Source: Dendrophyllia cribrosa (Eukaryota; Cnidaria; Anthozoa; Scleractinia; Dendrophylliidae). Taken from it: 64,000 bases of DNA. This document shows positions 56,501 to 62,744 of this stretch, in pieces. Position numbers and translations under genes: made by a program. Within the stretch, counting starts at the first letter, position 1; each line of letters opens with the position of its first letter. Under the pieces are notes generated by a model, which ran no database searches, was not told the DNA's origin, and saw nothing but the letters and a program-made list of their open reading frames with translations. Location: contig JAJLRJ010000013.1 of assembly GCA_024195265.1 (NCBI GenBank), forward strand, positions 12,241,822 to 12,305,821. Reading direction: 5' to 3'.

Positions 56501-57238
56501 CGAATCGACATGAAGCTTGTACGGGCGCACGAGCAAGACAAGATTAGAAAGCTTATCGCAAGCCCTCTGTTCACTAGAGCAACGGTCTTTGGAAACAATC
56601 TGGCGGGGATACAGATGCACAGGGTGAACATCCTCTTCAACCGCCCAGTTTACACAGGCATGTGCATCCTTGATCTATCCAAAACACTGATGTATGACTT
56701 TTATTACAAGCATCTCAAGCTGAAGTACGGTACGCGAGTAGATCTACTCTACACAGACACAGACTCCCTACTCCTCGAGATCAAGACGGAGGATGTCTAC
56801 AAAGACATGGAGAACCTTCGGGACGAACTATACGACACAAGCGATTATCCCAAGGACCATCCACTCCACAGCCAGCTTAACAAGAAGGTCATCGGCAAGA
56901 TGAAGGACGAGTGCGCGGGTAAGCCGATCTCGGAGGTTGTGTGTCTTCGCTCGAAGATGTACTCCATCCTTCTGGATGACGACAGAAACATCAAGAAAGC
57001 AAAGGGCACCACCAAGGTTGTCACAAAGAAAGAGATCACCCACCAGAATTACAAGGACGCCCTCTTCGACCGGCGAACCTTCAAGCACGGGATGGACAGG
57101 CTTAGAAGCAAAGGCCACCAAATCTTCGGCGAGCACATCACCAAGACAACGCTCTCTCCCTTTGACTCTAAGCGCTGGATCAAGGATGATGGCATCCACA
57201 CGCTGGCATATGGTCACAAAGATATCGGTGGCAACTGA
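53534..57238 (+). pseudogene. polB: Protein-primed family B DNA polymerase (Polinton/adintovirus pPolB), interrupted by one in-frame TAA
   Basis: It would copy the element's linear DNA by protein priming. The frame spans 1234 codons and is intact except for TAA at 56426-56428 (codon 965). Residue numbers are from the ATG at 53534; an upstream in-frame ATG at 53468 would add 22 residues. Visible parts: a Cys2/His-Cys finger near 286-307, a CHIC cluster near 438, an endonuclease VII-like DHCH...AHHSCN segment near 535-552, exonuclease motifs DFES (345), FHNLKGYD (569) and YHDLYLETD (710), polymerase motif A LDANNLYGW (814), motif B NSVFGKT (~977), and motif C YTDTDS (~1073-1078). The stop lies between motifs A and B, so the first product of 964 residues would lack the catalytic core. 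A 260-residue frame could start at ATG 56456. Its 3' end overlaps the convergent integrase by 25 bases. Either a single inactivating mutation or a sequence error; all other motifs look functional. Confidence 0.92.
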
Positions 57239-58203
57239 GTGCCAGGCGGCACAACCATCAGCTCTTCACGAACGAAGCCTCTCTTAGGGCCATCGTAGAG
57301 ACAATAAACTACTGGCCCATTCGGCTTGGTTACAATCCTTTGTATTTGGTAGACCTTCAAAGACCAGATCGGATCGGTCGCACGCCTCCCACCCCCTTCC
57401 AGCTCGCCAGGTTGATACAAATATCTCACACTCACCCGTGGTGGGAGCTTCTTCTCATTCACCCCCACAGGCCTAGCATATGGAGTCGCGGGCTTGGTAG
57501 AAAAGGCTTTCTCTTTGATTGCATCCTTTGGCTTCTTGCTAGTTAGTCTTGTTACTTCATTGTTCAAGGCCGAGACAACATCTGGCAGTCTTTTGACCCA
57601 AGCAGTCGACCGGCCAGAGGGCATATTCATTTCAACGGCATACTGATAACCAAACAGCCTTTCAGCCAGGGTTCGGTTGAATCTCTCCACAATTGCTTGG
57701 TCTCTGTGGATATCAACCCGTCCGCGACGAATGGTCGTTTTGTTGTTTTCCATTGTCTTAGTCACAGCACCCATAAACTCTTTCCCAGGGTCAACTTGCA
57801 AGAGTTGCGGCCATTTCAAAGGACCACGTCTGTAAATCCGCGCAAATGCCCTTGAGACTTCTTCAGACTCTTTTGAAGTTAGAGGTTCTGCTGCTTTGAA
57901 ACGGCTAGCCACATCCACAAGGGTTAATGCGTATTTGTAAATCTTTCTCCCGTGTGGAAGTTTGTCGTGGGGCAGGAAGAGAAGATCTGCTTGATGCACT
58001 GCATTGGGTGATGAGACATCAAACTTGGGTCGAGGGATATGGCGAGGCGCTGGGAGGTAAACTTGCCAAAGAGCTTGTTTGACCAGCCATTTCTTTGCGA
58101 CATCATCAGAGACCTTGGCCGCTGCAGCTAGCTTTTTGACAACGGCAAGCCCTTTCCAATATCCTTTCGGGCTATAACAGATCTTAGAGAGTTTCGACTC
58201 CAT
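57214..58203 (-). CDS. int: Retroviral-type DDE integrase (rve), Polinton family
   Basis: 329 residues, intact. It would insert the element's DNA into the host genome by strand transfer. The RNase H-fold core shows the catalytic triad: Asp in VHQADLLFLP (about 73), Asp in VDPGKEFMG (about 138) and Glu in IVERFNRTLAERLF (about 173), with near-canonical D-x(34/35)-E spacing. LVDVASRF (95-102) is typical of rve domains. A C-terminal SH3/chromo-like part (roughly 240-325, ending FVREELMVVPPG) resembles that of Polinton integrases. It is convergent with the polymerase, with overlapping stops. The ATG at 58203 follows the AT motif by 12 bases. Confidence 0.9.
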   Translation of the reverse strand: MESKLSKICYSPKGYWKGLAVVKKLAAAAKVSDDVAKKWLVKQALWQVYLPAPRHIPRPKFDVSSPNAVHQADLLFLPHDKLPHGRKIYKYALTLVDVASRFKAAEPLTSKESEEVSRAFARIYRRGPLKWPQLLQVDPGKEFMGAVTKTMENNKTTIRRGRVDIHRDQAIVERFNRTLAERLFGYQYAVEMNMPSGRSTAWVKRLPDVVSALNNEVTRLTSKKPKDAIKEKAFSTKPATPYARPVGVNEKKLPPRVSVRYLYQPGELEGGGRRATDPIWSLKVYQIQRIVTKPNGPVVYCLYDGPKRGFVREELMVVPPGTQLPPISL

Positions 58204-58215
58204 AGGGGTGCGCGT

Positions 58216-58231
58216 GGTATACTTATGTATT
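58216..58231 (-). promoter_or_regulatory. Promoter-like motif before the integrase
   Basis: In gene orientation ATACATAAGTATACC, ending 12 bases before the ATG. It lies in the short space after the stop of the 145-aa gene (58245). Confidence 0.6.
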
Positions 58232-58244
58232 GTGTTGTTTGTGT

Positions 58245-58682
58245 TTAAAGAAAGCGATAAGCCACATACCCACCCGCAAGCAGGGTGCCTCCAATGAATG
58301 CAAGTTCGCCATTCTGCTGTTGTGGACTGGGCTTATAGAAGTCCGAGAACTGGGCCTCTTTGTAGTCTTTGATTTGTTTATCTGGTTGCGTTTGGTGCAT
58401 CTGGTTATACAAGGCCAGGGCTTGGTCAGTGGTTTGGAAGTTTTTGCTAGCTTGGTGTTCCTTCCGATCGTTGGCTGCAATCCAGTCGAGGAGTTTGGTG
58501 CGGTCCTTCTGGTATTTGGCGTAAGCCGCTTGGTATTGTTCCAGGGCGTGGTCATGTCGGATTTTCTCATCCATTGCTGCCTTGCCGTTATCACCAGACA
58601 GATATTTTGCGAGATAATTGCCGCCCGTGAAAGCGGCCGCATTGAGAACAGCGCCAAGGGCCATTATTGCAATCGAGGCCAT
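58245..58682 (-). CDS. 145-aa protein with hydrophobic ends
   Basis: Function unknown. The N-terminus (about 1-25, ALGAVLNAAAFTGG) is hydrophobic and Ala/Gly-rich. The middle (about 30-115) is charged and Gln-rich and probably helical, and the last ~20 residues (LAFIGGTLLAGGYVAYRF) form a clear membrane segment. From memory, similar proteins occur beside capsid genes in Polinton-like elements of cnidarians. A membrane-linked or internal virion protein is possible. The upstream neighbour's stop is only 16 bases away. Confidence 0.75.
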   Translation of the reverse strand: MASIAIMALGAVLNAAAFTGGNYLAKYLSGDNGKAAMDEKIRHDHALEQYQAAYAKYQKDRTKLLDWIAANDRKEHQASKNFQTTDQALALYNQMHQTQPDKQIKDYKEAQFSDFYKPSPQQQNGELAFIGGTLLAGGYVAYRFL

Positions 58683-58698
58683 TGTGTATACATATGGT
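58683..58698 (-). promoter_or_regulatory. Promoter-like motif before the 145-aa gene
   Basis: ACCATATGTATACACA in gene orientation fills the whole 16-base gap between the preceding stop and the ATG. Confidence 0.65.
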
Positions 58699-58920
58699 TT
58701 ACAAGTTGTCTGGGAGGATTTTCTGGTCCTCGAGATATTTCTTCAGCGCGATGGTGCCAGCCATGACGGTTGTGAACTTGACGTAATTCATCAAGCTTGC
58801 ACTGGGGTCAGCGGTTAAGTTCTCTTTGATTGTCTTTTTACCAATCCAACCAATACCGGCGACAAGACCAGTGATTGTTGCGGCGTCGAGGATAGACTTC
58901 ACAAGCTTGTTGTCAGACAT
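58699..58920 (-). CDS. 73-aa small membrane protein
   Basis: Short intact frame with one or two hydrophobic helices: ATITGLVAGIGWIG at about 14-27 and YVKFTTVMAGTIAL at about 46-59. The C-terminus is charged. I do not recognise the family. Reality is supported by the promoter-like motif before it, by 16-base spacing to the next gene, and by its place in a run of similar small genes. It may be a membrane-active virion component. Confidence 0.7.
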   Translation of the reverse strand: MSDNKLVKSILDAATITGLVAGIGWIGKKTIKENLTADPSASLMNYVKFTTVMAGTIALKKYLEDQKILPDNL

Positions 58921-58930
58921 GGTTTGTGTC

Positions 58931-58952
58931 CAGTATACATATGATTTTTTAT
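58931..58952 (-). promoter_or_regulatory. Promoter-like motif before the 73-aa gene
   Basis: An A/T tract followed by CATATGTATACTG in gene orientation, ending about 10 bases before the ATG. Confidence 0.6.
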
Positions 58953-58961
58953 TTTTCTGAC

Positions 58962-59210
58962 TCAGACCCGACCTCGGTCTCTGCCTCGACCTCGGGTTCG
59001 GACTCGGGACTCCTCGACTCGGACTCGGGGCTCCTCGACCTCGTCCTCAGACTCAGACTCAGACTCGGGCTCGGGCCTGGGTTCGGGTCTGTTATGCTTA
59101 TTCATGGCTATACCGTAAACTGTATCAAAGGCGACCGTAGTAAATCCAAACCAAAGAAGAACCACACCACTGATTGCAGCAGAATTAATCAAAGCTTGGA
59201 AAGGATTCAT
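58962..59210 (-). CDS. 82-aa protein: membrane segment plus acidic and arginine-rich tail
   Basis: Residues about 10-33 (AISGVVLLWFGFTTVAF) form a membrane helix. It is followed by an acidic Glu-Ser repeat (PEPESESESEDEVEE) and a basic Arg-rich end (RTRGRGRDRGRV). The tail is encoded by a GAGTCT-like simple repeat, so its length may vary. No family is recognised. The basic tail could bind DNA, but that is a guess. Promoter motif and tight packing support it as a gene. Confidence 0.65.
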   Translation of the reverse strand: MNPFQALINSAAISGVVLLWFGFTTVAFDTVYGIAMNKHNRPEPRPEPESESESEDEVEEPRVRVEESRVRTRGRGRDRGRV

Positions 59211-59215
59211 GGTGT

Positions 59216-59241
59216 CAGTATATATATATATGTTTTTTATT
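59216..59241 (-). promoter_or_regulatory. Promoter-like motif before the 82-aa gene
   Basis: An A/T tract, then an extended CATATATATATATACTG in gene orientation, ending about 5 bases before the ATG. It overlaps the stop codon of the 163-aa gene at 59237-59239. Confidence 0.65.
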
Positions 59242-59728
59242 CCATTTTTTTAATTCCTTGTCTTACCGGAATTCGAGATGGGGGTGTCGCTGGTGGTGTT
59301 GCAGTGGGGGCTGGCGTGGGGGTGTTTGCTGGTGGTGTGTTAGATTTACGTCCAAGCCTTTGCATTATGGCTTCGCGTTGGTAATAAACACCAGCAGCAG
59401 AGACAATCAACCCTGCAACCCCCAGAATATAAATGATTGAGTTGTTATTGCTGTCACTTGGTGTGTCACTTGTTGCACCCCCAGTTGTGTCACTTGTTGC
59501 CCCACTTGTTGCCCCACTTGTTGAGGGTGCAGGCTTTTGTGCTTCGGCCTTTTTCTTTGCTTCCCGGGCCATGCGGTTGCGCTCTGCTAGCCTTTTGCCA
59601 GAAGCAACGCGGCCGGGGTTCTTTTCTGTTGCAGGCTTTGTTTTCGGGGCCTCAGAGGTAACACGGGCAGGTGTTGGTGTTGGAGTTGGAGTTTCTTCAG
59701 GGATCGTCTCGAGTGGTGTGGCCATCAT
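59237..59728 (-). CDS. 163-aa Pro/Thr-rich protein with a central membrane segment
   Basis: Two adjacent ATGs (59728 and 59725). The N-terminal half is rich in Pro, Thr, Lys and Ala with a basic stretch (GKRLAERNRMAREAKKKAEA) near 43-62, then a Thr/Ser/Gly repeat near 72-93. A hydrophobic helix, IIYILGVAGLIVSAAGVYY, follows near 98-116, and the end is Pro/Thr-rich (TPPANTPTPAPT...). The layout suggests a single-pass membrane or mucin-like protein. Family not recognised. Confidence 0.68.
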   Translation of the reverse strand: MMATPLETIPEETPTPTPTPARVTSEAPKTKPATEKNPGRVASGKRLAERNRMAREAKKKAEAQKPAPSTSGATSGATSDTTGGATSDTPSDSNNNSIIYILGVAGLIVSAAGVYYQREAIMQRLGRKSNTPPANTPTPAPTATPPATPPSRIPVRQGIKKME

Positions 59729-59752
59729 GTATATATGTGAATTTTTAATTTA
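59729..59752 (-). promoter_or_regulatory. Promoter-like motif before the 163-aa gene
   Basis: An A/T-rich run followed by TTCACATATATAC in gene orientation, directly before the first ATG. Confidence 0.65.
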
Positions 59753-59812
59753 TCTTGTACCAGGTTGCTGCCAGGTTGCTGCCAGGTTTCTTCAAGGTTG
59801 CTGCGAGGTCTC
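59753..59812 (-). repeat. Short degenerate tandem repeat after the 207-aa gene
   Basis: Plus-strand GGTTGCTGCCA occurs twice in a row near 59763-59784. Degenerate copies follow up to about 59812 and reach into the last codons of the 207-aa gene. It makes this spacer (63 bases) the longest in the minus-strand series. Confidence 0.6.
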
Positions 59813-60415
59813 TCCAGGTCCCAGCCCAACTTCATCAAGTCCATCAAGTGGATAACCTTCACTGTCTCTGGTTGGATGTGTGGGTGGTGGTTCCAATTCT
59901 ATCAAATCAGGGTTGTGATCAGGCTCTCGTTCAAACTTGATGTGTTTTGTTGTGATGAGAGCAGCATTGGCAAGCGCCAGCCATCGTCCGCATCGCACGG
60001 CAATAGCCCCAGCAAGATTTGACAGCTCCTGGTTGATGATGTAGTCGTTCTTGAGTTCTTTCTGCAATTCCACCACATCCTCAACCGGGGCCACCATGCC
60101 AACGCCTTTGGATATGAGCATGATGGCTGAATCAACAAGGGATTCGGTTGTCTTGTTGCCGATGTATGCCTCGTACCGTTTGCAGTACTTGTCAACGTCC
60201 TTGTCTGACAACCGCTTGACATGATCGTGTGTGAGCTGCACGCCGATGGCTTCTTTAGCCTTGCCAGTTGAAACAAGGATTGCAAGCTTCTCACGTTTGG
60301 CAGTAATGTCATTGTCTCCAACTAGCCCTGTTGGAGGTGCGGCACCAGGGGTGGCCTCCAGCATCGACATTACTTCGTTAAAGTCGAACTGGTCTTCAGC
60401 TGCTTCTGCCATCAT
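59792..60415 (-). CDS. 207-aa protein of unknown function
   Basis: Intact frame with adjacent ATGs at 60415 and 60412. The acidic N-terminus (EDQFDFNEVMSMLE) is followed by a mostly helical, charged middle (KLAILVSTGKAKEAIGVQLT; KRLSDKDVDKYCKRYEAYIG), a mildly hydrophobic stretch near 145-165 (NLAGAIAVRCGRWLALANAA) and a Pro-rich acidic tail. I do not recognise it. Length and place between membrane proteins and the ATPase would allow a structural protein, but I see no jelly-roll signature and do not call it the penton. Confidence 0.75.
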   Translation of the reverse strand: MMAEAAEDQFDFNEVMSMLEATPGAAPPTGLVGDNDITAKREKLAILVSTGKAKEAIGVQLTHDHVKRLSDKDVDKYCKRYEAYIGNKTTESLVDSAIMLISKGVGMVAPVEDVVELQKELKNDYIINQELSNLAGAIAVRCGRWLALANAALITTKHIKFEREPDHNPDLIELEPPPTHPTRDSEGYPLDGLDEVGLGPGETSQQP

Positions 60416-60420
60416 CAGGG

Positions 60421-60441
60421 GTATACATATGTTTTTTTATT
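60421..60441 (-). promoter_or_regulatory. Promoter-like motif before the 207-aa gene
   Basis: AATAAAAAAACATATGTATACC in part, in gene orientation. It overlaps the preceding stop codon (60437-60439) and ends five bases before the ATG. Confidence 0.65.
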
Positions 60442-60676
60442 TTTCAATAATTCTCTTGATGTCTGGCAAAAGGGTTTCAAGCTCTCGTATAAGCCCTGCC
60501 ATGGTGTCTGGCATAGAATTCAACCGCAATGGATATCTGGCCAGAAGCATGAGGCGCAGATCTTCCTCACCAGCGGCTTTGATAATTTTGTTTTGCACCT
60601 CAAGTGTGTGTTTGTGCAATTCATCCAAAAGCTGTGAAAGCACAGTGAGCTTGTGTAGACTTGTTGGCGCATTCAT
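60437..60676 (-). CDS. 79-aa helical protein of unknown function
   Basis: Small intact frame. It looks all-helical with a leucine-rich amphipathic pattern (LTVLSQLLDELHKHTLEVQN; LIRELETLLPDIKRIIEK), suited to a coiled coil or a scaffold-like partner. No membrane segment. It starts 15 bases after the ATPase stop and is preceded by a strong copy of the promoter-like motif, which argues that it is a real gene. Confidence 0.7.
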   Translation of the reverse strand: MNAPTSLHKLTVLSQLLDELHKHTLEVQNKIIKAAGEEDLRLMLLARYPLRLNSMPDTMAGLIRELETLLPDIKRIIEK

Positions 60677-60696
60677 GGTATATATGTGTGTTTAAA
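60677..60696 (-). promoter_or_regulatory. Promoter-like motif before the 79-aa gene
   Basis: TTTAAACACACATATATACC in gene orientation, directly abutting the ATG and overlapping the ATPase stop codon. Confidence 0.7.
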
Positions 60697-61291
60697 TCTT
60701 GTACTCAATTCCATACGGGTGTCTAAGAGAGAAAACCAGGTGGGAGAACTTGCGGGATTTGAGCCTTGCATTTAACTGTTTGTACTCCTCGTGGGAGAGC
60801 TCGCAGGCATAATCTTCGAATATGGCTTTGGTTGTCTTGCTGGAGGGCGTGTAAAAGAGCACAACCACTGCAATGTTATCACGATATGGCTTGGCAATGC
60901 TTGTGATCTGCTGGTTCAAGACCCACAGGGATATGCCGTCATGCCTTGCACTGAACCCCAGATTGACCAGCTGGCCCGTGCGGCCTTTGACATCTTTGGA
61001 GGCGGCGCAGTCATCGAGAATGAATAAAGTGTTGGTGCATGTGAAAAAGAAGCTTGCCAGTCTCAACCAGTCTTCGATTTCATGCTGTTGGCAGACAATC
61101 ACGAAGATGTTCGGATCGCGATCCACGAAGCCATCGTATGTCTTGTTCTTAACAAATGTGGGACAGAATAAAACGATGTAATCAAAACAACCCCTAAAAG
61201 GGCCTCGCAGTTGGGAGAGAATATACTGTGTCTTGCCAGAGTTAGTGGGGCCCACGGTTAGTGCATTGAATGGCAGCTTTCTTGGGTCCAT
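60692..61291 (-). CDS. Genome-packaging ATPase (A32/FtsK-HerA type)
   Basis: 199 residues from the ATG at 61291. The frame is open three codons further, but only to a GTG, so the ATG is preferred. It would pump the element's DNA into capsids using ATP. Walker A is GPTNSGKT (14-21) after LPFNALTV, Walker B is NTLFILDDCA (about 87-96), and VLNQQITSIAK near 130 fits the sensor/Gln region. The end (FSHLVFSLRHPYGIEYKI) is complete. Its 5' end overlaps the 64-aa frame by 50 bases in another frame. It lacks a good copy of the promoter-like motif (only AATATAGG nearby), so it may be expressed from the same transcript as the 64-aa frame. Confidence 0.9.
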   Translation of the reverse strand: MDPRKLPFNALTVGPTNSGKTQYILSQLRGPFRGCFDYIVLFCPTFVKNKTYDGFVDRDPNIFVIVCQQHEIEDWLRLASFFFTCTNTLFILDDCAASKDVKGRTGQLVNLGFSARHDGISLWVLNQQITSIAKPYRDNIAVVVLFYTPSSKTTKAIFEDYACELSHEEYKQLNARLKSRKFSHLVFSLRHPYGIEYKI

Positions 61292-61436
61292 GACCAACAC
61301 CTATATTAGTTGGTTTGTTAACTGGCGGGGAGGGGGCCTTTGCCAGAAGTCTTTGTATTTCATTGTGTGGCAGATATCCTGTGGATGGCAGAGGAGCCGG
61401 CTTGGCATAGAAGTTGATCTTGTTTCTTGTGGCCAT
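61242..61436 (-). CDS. 64-aa protein overlapping the start of the ATPase gene
   Basis: A short frame, basic and Pro-rich (KPAPLPSTGYLPHNEI; AKAPSPPVNKPTNIG), with no membrane helix. The ATG at 61436 lies 15 bases after the capsid gene's stop and directly after a good copy of the promoter-like motif, in a good start context (ACCATGG). Its last 17 codons overlap the ATPase start in a different frame. It may be a real small virion or regulatory protein, or merely an upstream frame on the ATPase mRNA. Confidence 0.55.
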   Translation of the reverse strand: MATRNKINFYAKPAPLPSTGYLPHNEIQRLLAKAPSPPVNKPTNIGVGHGPKKAAIQCTNRGPH

Positions 61437-61454
61437 GGTATATTTATGCGTTTA
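61437..61454 (-). promoter_or_regulatory. Promoter-like motif before the 64-aa gene / ATPase
   Basis: TAAACGCATAAATATACC in gene orientation, overlapping the capsid gene's stop codon and abutting the ATG. It probably also serves the ATPase. Confidence 0.65.
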
Positions 61455-62702
61455 GTACTGTACAGATTCCAGCTGCCCGCCCAAGATGTTCATCTGTGAG
61501 TCTGAGATGGTGAAGATGTGGCAGAGTGCGTTTCCCGAGCCTTTGCCATCTCGTTCAATCTCGAGTTGCACGCCATCCTGTGTGTTGACGAGCCTTTGGC
61601 CGCTGCCGTGCAGGGTTTTGTCGGCCATGGATCGCAGGTCAATCCAGAGACCAAACTTGTTGCCTGTTAGATATTTTGTCAAGTTCATGTTAGGCCTGCC
61701 TCGCGTGTGTGGGGTAAAATGCCGGGTTATCTCTCTCCACATGTCTGTATCACTGATGCCCTCGTCGTAAAGCCTGTTTGGAACACCGTTGACTGTGACC
61801 TTCACTTTGGTGATGTCTGGGTTGAAATAGTTCTCGGAGTCCCTTGCACCAGCCGTGTAGGGGTTGATGAACAGCAAGAGGATGCCCTTGAGAGACCGGC
61901 GCTGTGGGTTAACCCGAAGATTCAGCCGAGTGTCACCACTTTTTGAGAAGGGATGCACCCGATCTCGCATCACGTGGTCATAGGCGAACTCCTTGCCACT
62001 GGTGTAAGTGCTTGTTGCCTCATCGGCCAGCTCCTTACTTCTGATCGTCTCATACTCCAGCTGGATGTTTTCCAACTTGTACACGAGCTTGCTTGTGTCT
62101 GAGCCTCGGACAACTTGATTTGTGGGAGCTAGGGTTAGTTCAAAGACCAGATCGTTATACAGTGCTTGAGGGTATATAACACCGTGATCAGTTAAGATTT
62201 GGTGATCCAGCTTGATGCGATACTTATTCTTGTATATTGTCTCTAGCTTGTTCTCTGCATCCACGCCTGAGGTCTTCTTGTCGCCAGCACCAGAGCGGAT
62301 CTTGCACAAATCCACACTCTGGATGCCCTCCATAAGCATATTTTCCCGCTCATCGATCGATTTGAATAAGTCTTCGAAGATCTTGTAGATGTCGTACCCA
62401 ACTGTGTCCTGGACTGTGGTGGCTGCAAACTTTACAACGAATCTGTCCACCAGGGCCCGAGAAACATTTTGTACGAGAAAGTTGTTTGCATGGCCGCCGG
62501 AGAGATTGATGTTAAACACCAGGGCAAGTGAGCCGGACACAATAACATCGTCAGTGCCTAGCTTGGGCACAGAGACGTACAGTGTCTCACCGGGATTGGC
62601 CTCAGATGGGTTGAATGTGATGCGCTTGACGGTTCGCTCTGCTTTCATGGCTTTCAGTGTCTTTTCACTGTGAGATGGAAGTAAATTCGGTTGCACAGCC
62701 AT
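61452..62702 (-). CDS. Major capsid protein, double jelly-roll (Polinton/adintovirus hexon)
   Basis: 416 residues, intact. It would form the icosahedral shell as pseudo-hexameric trimers. Recognised by the FNPSEANPGETLYVSVPKL stretch near 30-48, then VIVSGSLALVFNINLSGG, VDRFVVKFAATTVQDTVGYD with a following IYKIFEDLF near 87-115, and a second-barrel-like part with LLLFINPYTAGARDSENYF and VTVNGVPNRLYDEGI. From memory these match Polinton capsid proteins. No signal peptide. ATG 62702 directly follows the promoter-like motif in an ACCATGG context. It is divergent from the coiled-coil gene across a 42-base spacer. Confidence 0.85.
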   Translation of the reverse strand: MAVQPNLLPSHSEKTLKAMKAERTVKRITFNPSEANPGETLYVSVPKLGTDDVIVSGSLALVFNINLSGGHANNFLVQNVSRALVDRFVVKFAATTVQDTVGYDIYKIFEDLFKSIDERENMLMEGIQSVDLCKIRSGAGDKKTSGVDAENKLETIYKNKYRIKLDHQILTDHGVIYPQALYNDLVFELTLAPTNQVVRGSDTSKLVYKLENIQLEYETIRSKELADEATSTYTSGKEFAYDHVMRDRVHPFSKSGDTRLNLRVNPQRRSLKGILLLFINPYTAGARDSENYFNPDITKVKVTVNGVPNRLYDEGISDTDMWREITRHFTPHTRGRPNMNLTKYLTGNKFGLWIDLRSMADKTLHGSGQRLVNTQDGVQLEIERDGKGSGNALCHIFTISDSQMNILGGQLESVQY

Positions 62703-62724
62703 GGTATATATTTGTGTTTTTAAA
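62703..62724 (-). promoter_or_regulatory. Promoter-like motif before the major capsid gene
   Basis: TTAAAAACACAAATATATACC in part, in gene orientation, abutting the ATG. It forms one half of a 42-base divergent promoter region. Confidence 0.7.
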
Positions 62725-62744
62725 ATTCATATTTATATATCATC
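62722..62744 (+). promoter_or_regulatory. Promoter-like motif before the coiled-coil gene
   Basis: AAAATTCATATTTATATATC on the plus strand, ending three bases before the ATG at 62745. It is back to back with the capsid motif. Confidence 0.65.

Noticed and set aside
58230..58766. 178-codon plus frame opposite the small membrane genes
   Set aside because: Antisense to better supported genes that have promoter-like motifs and plausible membrane segments; no motif precedes it.
59792..60415. Calling the 207-aa protein the penton/minor capsid protein
   Set aside because: Only position and length suggest it; I see no jelly-roll-like beta pattern or family motif.
60692..61300. Start of the packaging ATPase three codons further upstream at 61300
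   Set aside because: That codon is GTG; in a eukaryotic context the ATG at 61291 is the better start.
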